DNA from: Halichondria panicea
Lineage: Eukaryota > Porifera > Demospongiae > Suberitida > Halichondriidae
NCBI RefSeq assembly: GCF_963675165.1
Contig: NC_087378.1
Location: forward strand, 6,861,073-6,925,072
DNA: 64,000 nt
Reading direction: 5' to 3'
In this document: positions 55,805-64,000 of the stretch, piece after piece
How positions within the stretch are numbered: the stretch's first letter is position 1
Layout: each line of letters opens with the position of its first letter
Made by a program: the position numbers and the translations under genes
Notes under the pieces: generated by a model
Databases searched by the model: none
What the model saw: the letters and a program-made list of their open reading frames with translations, nothing else
What the model was told of the DNA's origin: nothing

Positions 55805-57668
55805 ATGGCAACCAGGAATATATCTTTGTCTAAAGAGCAGATTCTGACATCTCCAAGGCAACTGGGGTTGTGCCTATTGAAGCTGAAGACGTCACCTGTA
55901 CCTGTACCCGTACCCACCCCTAGCTCCTCACCACATGCAGCTGATCTTATCGACCTGCTCAATGAAAACCCGTTAAGCTCTCCAGACCTGTCACAATCCT
56001 TTTCTGTGAAAAGCAGGCAAACGGACATTCTCTCATTTCTGAGTGGATCACAATCCGAAACCGAACAATCACCCAACGAATGGACACCATTGGCACAAGG
56101 GACGGAGACAGACTCTGTAGTCAGGTCCTCGAAATCATCACGAGCTCTCTTCCCATCAATACCCACCGGCACCAAGCCGGGACAAAAAAATCAAAGGTGG
56201 GATTTGTTAGCTCGAAGAATTTTTTTTAGCCCGAGGCAAATATCCTGGTACCCTGAAAAGATTTAAAGCTACGTACCGATGATAATTATTATTATAGTGC
56301 TATAATAATTATTATTCTCTTTCTGTCTGCAGAAAACGAAAGCTATCTAACACCTCTGAAGGCAAACCCAGAGCTGTCAAGAGGAAGAAGAAAGAAGACA
56401 TGGATCAAATGCAGCTGGTAAGATAAGAGCCACATTGTCCTTGTATTGTGTTTTGATTGCTCTGTTTGTGTAGGACTGCGGCCAAAAGCTATTGGGTCAT
56501 GTGACATGTAAGCTGTGTGGTATGGTATACACACACACCCAGCTGGACGATCAAGTGGAGCACTCGCGATTCCACAGTCGCTTTGTAGCCGGAGTCAACT
56601 TTCCTGTATGTGACAAAATGCACAAACGCTTTGCATCACATAACATTGTTGTTGTCAATATTTTTAGGGCTGGAAAAACGAGAGAGTGGTTGCTATTCTG
56701 GAGTTTGGTCGAATCATAATGGTCCTACCATCAGAGTCAAAACAGCACTCCAAGAAGGTGAGACCTAGTTAGTGTACACCCGTTGTTATGTGGTGTTTGA
56801 TAGTTGCCATGCTTTCCCTTATGTATATATTCCCGTACAGATGGAAGACATTCAGGCATTGGTTGACCATGACTTGGGCTACTCTGTGAGTCCTGGGCAG
56901 GCTAAGAGAGTGTTCACTGTGTTTCTGTGTGTGGCCAAACGAAAGATCATGGGCTGTGTCTTCACTGAGAGAATTAAACAGGTACTCAACTTGTACAAAG
57001 TTTAGATTGACCCTAGTGTCATGAAAAGAGGCCCTAATGCTATTACTATGTAGCAACTCGATTCCGAGCGTAACACTTAAATTTTCCTACTTAATTATCT
57101 TTCCCTCTATGTATGTAGGGTTATGAGGTTTTGTGTGACGAGTCCTCATCCTTTGACAACCTTACTGCCTGGTACAGCAGGTAACTGGTAGAACTGTATA
57201 ATTATTATGTGCCATACACTAACAGTACATGTTTATGTGAGTATTCACTTATTAATTGGATGGTTTCCCCTTTCAGCAATGAGCCCCAGCCAGCCGTGTT
57301 GGGGATCAACCGTCTATGGGTAGCAGCAAACTGTCGTAGAATGGGTGTGGCTTCAAAGCTATTGAACTCTGCCAGGTACACACTGTTTAGTATGTGCATG
57401 GCTTTGATCCTAAACACTTCGATTGTTAATTGTAGCTGTTCTTCGATCATAAAATATTAGTGTGCTCTGTGTTTAATGGGTTTTAGGCTATTCCTTCTCC
57501 TGTTTCAGTATGACTAATCCCCCCTCTCCTCTGACCCTGTGTAGGTCTTGTCTCATACCTGGGTCAGTCATCCCCAAAGACAAGATGGCCTTCACAGACC
57601 CCACTCCAGATGGAAAACTTTTTGCCTCCCACTACTGTGGAAGAACTAACTTTTTAGTATATAGATAA
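55805..57668 (+). CDS. ESCO: ESCO-type cohesin lysine acetyltransferase
   Basis: The N-terminal exon is a disordered Ser/Pro-rich region from MATRNISLSKEQIL, followed by a basic stretch (PRAVKRKKKED). The C2H2 zinc finger reads CKLCGMVYTHTQLDDQVEHS then RFHSRF. The acetyltransferase domain reads GWKNERVVAILEFGRIIMVL, MEDIQALVDHDLGYS, KRKIMGCVFTERIKQGYEVL, PAVLGINRLWVAANCRRMGV (acetyl-CoA loop), and the diagnostic FTDPTPDGKLFASHYCGRTN before FLVYR and the stop at 57666-57668. ESCO1/2/Eco1 acetylate SMC3 in S phase to establish sister-chromatid cohesion. The N-terminal part is much shorter than in vertebrate ESCO1 and similar to yeast Eco1 in being compact. Confidence 0.95.
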
Positions 57669-57834
57669 TCTTACTTCTCACTTATGGTAAACATTATTTA
57701 TGAGACAGGTGCTCTTATTATGTGAAACATTTATGTGATGTCATTAAGTAACTATAATTATGGTTGAAAGAGAGGGGTAAATTACTTTTGTTTGATTATA
57801 CAAATTGATAATTATATAGTCACAGTATTAAATA

Positions 57835-59391
57835 TCAGTCCTTCTTAGCCTTTTTGCGTTCACAGAAACAATAATTACAGCAACATTTACAGCACCTACA
57901 CAACGCATACATACACACACAAACCAAGAACAACAGCGTAATCTTGACATCAACATTGTAGTAAGCAATCCAGCTCCATTTATACTTGGCATAGGCTGGG
58001 ATGAGATGATCGTAGCCAACAATAGAATAATGTTCGACAAGTTCCGCAGCTCTCTCTACACCTCCAGCAAAAGTGTACCTCCCTCTCAGTCTGGCGATAG
58101 ACTCTCCATAGGATGCATCAGTTGTTACGGTTTTTAGACTCTCGGTTATTTTTTCGGCTGTTAATTTGTTAGATTGAATGGAGACTCCTAAATTGAAAAA
58201 TTCCACTCGAGCCGCATCGTCACCGTGATCGTTTGCTATGGGAACCACCACTACAGGTACACTGTTAGCAAGTGCTTCTTGTAATCCACCGAGTCCACCG
58301 TGTAAGACTGCCGCTCCTGTAGCTTTGTGAGCAAATACTGACAATTGGGGAGCCCATTTCACTAGAAATACTCTCTTTTCGTTCAAAACGATTCCGTCTA
58401 GAATGTCCCTGTTCTGTTCCCTTAGACTCCACACCAGACTCATACCCGTGTCCAATACTCCATTCAAGATAGCTTCACCCATTTCTCTAGTCAGGTAAAT
58501 CACAGAACCCATGCTGACATACACAACACTGTTGTCAGGCTTCTGACTCAGCCAGTTGGTAAGATCAAATTGAATTGGCTCAGGATTCTTGGTCAGTAGT
58601 GGACCTACGTAACTTGTCAGCGAGGAAATATCCCGAGGGTACTCAAATCCAATTACACTCGTTATGAAAAGAGGAACATGGTGACCGAACGGCTCGAGCA
58701 AATAGTTCATGTCGGCACCACATTGTAGTTCAGGTATAGAGGTATCAAGTATCCGACTCAGAAAGAACGAAAGAATGGGCCTATACACATAAATCAGTAT
58801 TCGTTGGAATAGAGTTAAGTCCATACTCAAGCTGGTCCCTAGTAGAGGAAAGGGCCATGTGGGGAGGAGTGAGGGGTGCCAGAGAAGACCGGGGGAGACA
58901 ACAATGAAGGGAACTTTGAAGTTTTTGCTGATGCATGCCACAAGAGGAGACAGCCAAATATCGACGATTATCATATCAAATTTCTGAATATTTGAATTGT
59001 TGAGAAGCAAGTTTAATCGTTGTAAAAGTTTCTTAGTTTCATCATTTTCAGATTTATCACGATTGAAGACACTCTCTAGGAAAGATTGGTTAGAAGTTTT
59101 TCTCGATAGCTCTGCAATTTTTTCCGTATCAAAGACATCGTTTCCAGCATTCCATAAATTCATGCCTGCTCTTTGGGCAGTTTTGCTTTGTAGGTTAGTG
59201 TTGTTGACAACAGGCGTACAAATGGTAACATTGTGTCCATTCCTCACAAGTTGCTCTCCCAAGGCAGATACAGGATAGAGGTGTCCAGCAAACGGTATGG
59301 GCACTATAAGAATGTTCAACTGCCCTTCTTGTTCAGCCAGGCTGCAACCAAGAAGTATTAGAGCAACTAGACACACTGCAGAGTTCATCAT
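57835..59391 (-). CDS. UDP-glycosyltransferase (UGT family), membrane-bound
   Basis: An intronless 518-residue frame. It has a signal peptide (MMNSAVCLVALILLGCSLA), the N-terminal IPFAGHLYPVSALGEQLVRN with the catalytic His, and the C-terminal donor-binding signature VKWAPQLSVFAHKATGAAVL then HGGLGGLQEALANSVPVVVV. A membrane segment (DVKITLLFLVCVCMYALC) is followed by a short Cys-rich cytoplasmic tail ending KKAKKD. UGTs glycosylate small lipophilic molecules in the endoplasmic reticulum lumen, so detoxification or metabolite conjugation is expected. Two normally conserved donor-site positions differ: the usual DQxxNA reads DHGDDA and THGGxxS reads LHGGLGG, so sugar specificity may be unusual. 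Lack of introns suggests a retroposed origin. Confidence 0.9.
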   Translation of the reverse strand: MMNSAVCLVALILLGCSLAEQEGQLNILIVPIPFAGHLYPVSALGEQLVRNGHNVTICTPVVNNTNLQSKTAQRAGMNLWNAGNDVFDTEKIAELSRKTSNQSFLESVFNRDKSENDETKKLLQRLNLLLNNSNIQKFDMIIVDIWLSPLVACISKNFKVPFIVVSPGLLWHPSLLPTWPFPLLGTSLSMDLTLFQRILIYVYRPILSFFLSRILDTSIPELQCGADMNYLLEPFGHHVPLFITSVIGFEYPRDISSLTSYVGPLLTKNPEPIQFDLTNWLSQKPDNSVVYVSMGSVIYLTREMGEAILNGVLDTGMSLVWSLREQNRDILDGIVLNEKRVFLVKWAPQLSVFAHKATGAAVLHGGLGGLQEALANSVPVVVVPIANDHGDDAARVEFFNLGVSIQSNKLTAEKITESLKTVTTDASYGESIARLRGRYTFAGGVERAAELVEHYSIVGYDHLIPAYAKYKWSWIAYYNVDVKITLLFLVCVCMYALCRCCKCCCNYCFCERKKAKKD

Positions 59392-59658
59392 GACCTATTC
59401 CACTTCTATCTACCCCACCCATCTCCCATCCCATAATCTCTCACCATTGTACTTGAGTAGAACACTTACTCCTGGTATCCTGACAGTGACTGCATGTATA
59501 ATTATGCTTCCATGCAGAGTCCAACCCTATGCATGCACTGTTAGTGTAAGGCTGTCAGTAATAATCATTGTTTTTGAATTTCAAGTGACATGAAAACAGG
59601 GGATGAAAGCAGTAGATAATTAAAATACAACTATTAAATAAACAATAAACTAAAAATG

Positions 59659-59910
59659 TTAGAGATCACAGCTATGTGTGTTAAAGAAATTGCCATAGTC
59701 CCAAGAGCAGAATATACACTGTCCTAGTCCACTATAACACAGTACAACAGTAGCAATAATAAATACAAATATGCATAAGATACACGGTCTCCTTTCGAGG
59801 AAAAAAGCCAGGAGATAGAGAACGATGACCAACATCTGATCTTGCATGATGAGCAGGCATGCTGATTTGGGTATGAATAGTACGGGTAGCATCCAATGTA
59901 GACAGTACAT
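59659..59910 (-). CDS. BLCAP: BLCAP homologue, small membrane protein
   Basis: An 83-residue frame reads MYCLHWMLPVLFIPKSACLL, then QDQMLVIVLYLLAFFLERRP, CILCIFVFIIATVVLCYSGL and GQCIFCSW. The MYCLxWxLPVLxIPK start, YLL.F.LER.PC.IC core and ICYS-like end match animal BLCAP (human form 87 residues) along the whole length. The human protein has two membrane segments and has been linked to growth suppression; the molecular function is not established. The coding region is a single exon, as in vertebrates. An acceptor (AAATATAG) lies about 60 bp upstream, so a noncoding 5' exon is likely. Confidence 0.88.
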   Translation of the reverse strand: MYCLHWMLPVLFIPKSACLLIMQDQMLVIVLYLLAFFLERRPCILCIFVFIIATVVLCYSGLGQCIFCSWDYGNFFNTHSCDL

Positions 59911-60413
59911 CGTGGACAGACGTTCAGGGCCACTTAATTGAGATGTGTAGTCACTTAGAAATCTGCCCTATATTTTGATGTATATAGTGGAGGTCGGGCA
60001 GGTGAATATGAAGTCGCACTTCTTCAAGTCCACTGTACAAAGGTTCTGCAATAGAGTGGAGTTGTAAATGTAAAAATATAGGCACACCATTGATGGGCGC
60101 GGCACACACAACACACGTACGTACATGTACATATTCAGTTGATGAGGACTGGGCTAGCTATATAACAGACACACTCTGAAAGATGAACAATATATATAAT
60201 TATTATACTTACGTGTGCAATTCAGAGACTTGACACCCTGTGGTCTCATGTACGTATAGGATCCCCGGATGAAACAAGACTTCAGGACAGACAGATGCAC
60301 CGTCAGCACTTACATGTAGATTACCATTATTTTCCAATACAACACATGGACAGAGGTACATTCCGTATAGTATCCATTACAATGATTATGAATGAATGGG
60401 GAGGGAGTTTTAT
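59911..60413. other. BLCAP 5' region and spacer to SMPD4
   Basis: Minus-strand splice-like signals (a CACACGTAAGT donor near 60212 and an ATTGCAG acceptor near 60045) suggest noncoding BLCAP exons. An open frame starting MYLCPCVVLENNGNLHV near 60361 spans one of them, but it has no recognisable family and would stop soon after splicing. A TATATATAATTATTATA tract lies at about 60190-60207. Confidence 0.4.
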
Positions 60414-63400
60414 TCAGTGTTTCTTGACTGTTCCATGAATGCAATAGCTAATAACACAGTACACAAACACAAAACAACATAGTCCCAGCAGACAGTAGAG
60501 AGAAGGCAGTGAGAACAGCCACACAAACGCTAGAGCTAGAACGATGTAGGTCAGAGTGTAGTAGGAGGCTAATGGCCGCAGGTTGATCCGTGGGACAGGA
60601 GGGAGGGGCTCTTCATCATCAAGGTAACTGATGACAGGGGTCACTCGATGCACAGGAGTGACAGGAGGCTCGGAACTGAATAGGAAAAATAACAATAACT
60701 CAACATTCCGAGCAAGTTGTTGTGGGAGTGAGTGAACAGTTTGCCAACTGTCTAATAAGTATGGTTGCTTTAATAGTCCAAAAATTACAACGGAGGGGGG
60801 ACAGATTGTATAGTAGTTACCTGTATTGTGGGAACAGTGTTGCATGAAGGTGGGGAGGGGGTGGAGACAACAGTTGTAGGAAGAGATGGTGCAGTAGACC
60901 ACCACCACTACCCACTGCTGCCAGCTGCTCTGAATACTGAAATGTGAAGCAGAAAATAACATGATTGTGCTTGAAATGCATCAATCAACATGTAGAGTAC
61001 ATTAGGTTTTGTGCAGACTTAGGTTGTGACATTGTACACTGGGGTACCAATACACACACCTTCTCATTGAGCAGTGATGACACACGATACAGTGTTCGCA
61101 CTAGGGTGGCATTCTCGTAGGAACGTATCGGCTGCAATAAGGGGTCTCCACGGTAATGGACATTCCTGCCAGAGCACTTACGCAGACCTTGAATCACCTA
61201 GGAGAATTGAGCTAAAAACTTGTGAGCTAAATATACTATAGACCTCTCTACCTCTCTAAAACTAACAGAATATATACATGTACTTGATTTATAGGCCTTT
61301 AAAATTCACTGCTATTTTCATAAAACACTAATGACTATATCTTACCTGAACTTTGCCCTGAGGTGAGAGTCTGCTTGACCCCTGGATGAACTCTGGCTCA
61401 AGTGAGGGAGGGGGTGAGCTGGTGGAGGTGAGGCCTATGAGCGAGCTCTCAAAGGAAGCGTCAATACCAAGAACTGAATCATTGAGGCTGGTATCTCTTG
61501 GAATAGGGAGCTACAGCATACACAATGTGAAGGACATAATACGACAAGAGAGAGGTGGAGTGGAGGACACAATACAGTTAAAACAGAATATTGCTTCAGT
61601 GGACCTATACAAGTATTGTATGTGTACACACGTGGAGCTGACCTCAAACAGTGTAAGAGCTGAACAATATGAGTCTGTACAATACGAGTATAGACGCAAA
61701 AGAAACTGTTATGGCTCTTTCCAAGCACGTATACGTACCTCAAAAGTGGCCGACAGGTTCTGAGCAATTGAGTCGAGCATGTTGATCAGTTTCTCGGGGT
61801 CTATAATCGGGGAGACAGACGGGCTAGGGTAGTCGTAGGAAAATACATCAACCAGAGAGTCCCAAAGTTGCTTGAATAATGACCTACGTGCAGTAACAAG
61901 ACAGAAGATAGAGTATTATAGAGGTATAGTGTATCGGTGTTATAACAGCTACATGTATCAGAAAAAGTGAATTTTTCATTGAATTAACTCTACACTGCTT
62001 GCAACCCAGTGTGAGAGTTCATGCATGGGACCACCACTTAACGCACTTGTGAGGTGGTGGAGGGGTGGACGCTGACAGAGACATAAATGACTCGGACGGT
62101 ATAGATGTGAAGGGTTGTGATGATGACGACGATGATGACTGGCTGCTCAGTAGCAGCTGGGAGCGACACACTTTGTACAAGAGGGAGTGGATCTGTAGTG
62201 GGACAGACTAGTGGAACCGTTCTCAATCGAACCAGCTTCCAAACCAAGCCATAATCCAACAAAATGGTGCTTTTCCTCACATTATAATATATAATATTAT
62301 ACACAGCAAATGCTCCCATAGTGTAAATTAACAGGTTTCATAACAGGCACACACACAATTATTATATCTGATGCACTCACAGCATCCTGAGTGTCCTGTC
62401 CGAAGAGAGGGGTGTGGTCAAATGATGGACCCACACAGTCCACAAACACAGCCTTGATGGAAGAGGCGGATGAAGGGGAATTTCCCCTGGAGGAGTTGTG
62501 GGCAAAGTCCAAGAGGAGGGCCTCACCGTGTCGAATAAACCCCATCAGCTCAGGAAGTGCAAACACCTGCACACACAATGTCAATAGGGATTGTTAAAAC
62601 AAGCAGATGTTCACAATTACATTGTTGTTATCTACAGTACAATGCCATGTATATTATACATACAATGCAAAATAAGCACGCCTGCCCTGACGGTGCTGTA
62701 CATGTAGCCGGGTTGTACAGGCACATTTGATAGCAGGTATATAATCAAGAAATCAGGCTGCTATACATATTGCAATCCCTGACCTTAGTGGCCCTATAGA
62801 GCAGTGTGATGTTGGGGTCGTGAGTTAGGTCAGCCTGGAAGAATCGACCCAGAAACTCCACTAGGAGGTTCGTGTAGAACGGGAGGTTATCCAGCACAAA
62901 AGACCTCCTGTGTGGTGTGGGGTGACATGATACGGACAATGATTTTAAAATACGCTATCTTGAAGTTTAGGGTTAGGTAAAGGATCAAAAAGGCATCTAC
63001 AGAAGGTAACATATTTATACTACATATACTTGTACATGTAGTCAGTTAGAGACTCACCATCTCTTAGGCAGGCTACCAAAGCTCCCTTTGTTGTCAGTGG
63101 AGAGTTTGGTCGGGTCAATGTAACGCCACGGCTGGATGAATGTCAGCCATAGCTCCAGAATCTGGACATTATTTTGGGAGAAATCAACCTGTGACTGGCT
63201 GCTCAAATTATTATGGCTAAGGGTGAACACCACATGTACATGTACAGTGTACACTTCACAACATTCACATAATCAAAAACTTGATATAAAAATTGTTATA
63301 CTCTAAGAAGAGTCAGAATTCAGTCAAAAGATTCACGATTCAGAAGAGCCAAATGTCACTTTCAAAGCACTTACATATCTCAAGTTAGAGTCAAGTGGTG

Positions 63401-64000
63401 AGTGCTTGAAGGAGTAGTTAAGGAAGTGAAAGAGTCTTTTCTGAACGTACAGAGGAACCAAAGAGCTGCAGAAAGAGAGAGGCCATGTTTGACAGTACAC
63501 TAGTCTATAGTACACAAAAAAGATAGAATTGCAAAATTCGTAGCATGGTGGTACATGTACATGTATATCTACAGATAGCGATTGTTCTATGACTTCAAGT
63601 GACACACTGCAGCTAGCTATCAATCCCCTCACTACAGAGATACACACCTTCTGAGGTTGTCTGTGACAGGTATGAGGAGTGAGTGGGTGGTGGGGGAGGT
63701 GGCCGAATAAGAGTAGCCACACCCAAAGTAGTGGACCTGCTTCAGTAGCCGTCGCAAGAGTATCATGTGCTCTTCACTCGGAGTGAACTGGTTCTAGAGG
63801 GAGGAACAATATGCAATACAGTCAACATCAGCCTGAGCCCAACAGCTACAATAGATACTGCACCCATCCTCATAGCAAGCACACCCTCATTAACTCGTTG
63901 CTGCAGATATTCGCCCACCTGTGCTTGTGCTAGCAGATCACCTCTCCCTCCATTATATGAGTTCTGATTCAGCCAAAACTCAACCAGTACCTGCAACATA
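60414..64000 (-). CDS. SMPD4: Sphingomyelin phosphodiesterase 4 (nSMase3), C-terminal part
   Basis: The gene runs off the right edge, so its N-terminus is missing. Exons from right to left read [143 protein letters not shown] and a C-terminal pair of hydrophobic segments ([37 protein letters not shown]) ending TVKKH at the stop 60414-60416. These match the human SMPD4 order, including [15 protein letters not shown]-like [15 protein letters not shown] spacing. SMPD4 is an endoplasmic-reticulum and nuclear-envelope protein reported to hydrolyse sphingomyelin and affect nuclear pores. Confidence 0.92.

Overview
The window looks like compact, intron-rich metazoan DNA, most likely from a sponge (a demosponge such as Amphimedon would fit; this is inference). 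Reasons: about twenty genes packed head-to-head or tail-to-tail in 64 kb; many introns of 50-120 bp with GT-AG ends; AT-rich spacers full of short TA-rich motifs; intron-poor copies of Argonaute, Sox, UGT and carboxypeptidase genes; and a mix of broadly animal genes (Sox HMG box, Argonaute, microcephalin, ESCO, BLCAP, a radial-spoke MORN protein) with lineage-specific receptor-like genes. No bacterial, viral or organellar block was seen.

Layout. 1-2816: tail of one, and the whole of a second, tandem type I membrane protein with tyrosine-rich cytoplasmic tails. 3137-5250: a secreted frizzled-CRD protein. 5742-12729 (-): HBS1L ribosome-rescue GTPase, containing an alternative terminal exon that encodes a SKI7-like protein. 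13033-16182 (+): a slicer-type Argonaute, divergent from HBS1L. 16447-19006 (-): an Ig-like type I receptor. 19227-24448 (+): microcephalin (MCPH1). 24449-28781: a 4.3-kb stretch with no gene. 28782-30455 (-): an intronless Sox factor. 30809-33363 (-): a DIPP-type NUDIX hydrolase, divergent from an RSPH10B-like MORN protein (33590-37052). 37220-41809 (-): a polytopic membrane protein of unknown role. 42038-46351 (-): a glutaredoxin-DEP-DUF547 fusion with an inverted, broken copy of its first exon in intron 1. 46528-47946 (-): carboxypeptidase Q-like peptidase, divergent from CCDC25 (48159-49917). 50085-54753 (-): four tandem LITAF-like genes that have lost the zinc-binding cysteines; the third carries an in-frame stop. 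55805-57668 (+): ESCO cohesin acetyltransferase. 57835-59391 (-): UGT. 59659-59910 (-): BLCAP. 60414-64000 (-): the 3' part of SMPD4.

How parts may relate. Argonaute and the HBS1L/SKI7 locus share a 303-bp divergent promoter; slicer cleavage makes stopless mRNA fragments that the ribosome-rescue/Ski-exosome route removes, so a functional pairing is plausible. MCPH1 and ESCO both act on chromosome structure. Most other neighbours share no obvious pathway.

Mobile DNA is small and non-autonomous: a TA-flanked MITE family (about 9478, 22144, 49059), a family with TAGCCTCG ends and 9-bp target duplications (43097, 52851), and several foldbacks and minisatellites. Splice sites were chosen by eye from GT/AG signals, reading phase and family resemblance; exon borders are therefore predictions.
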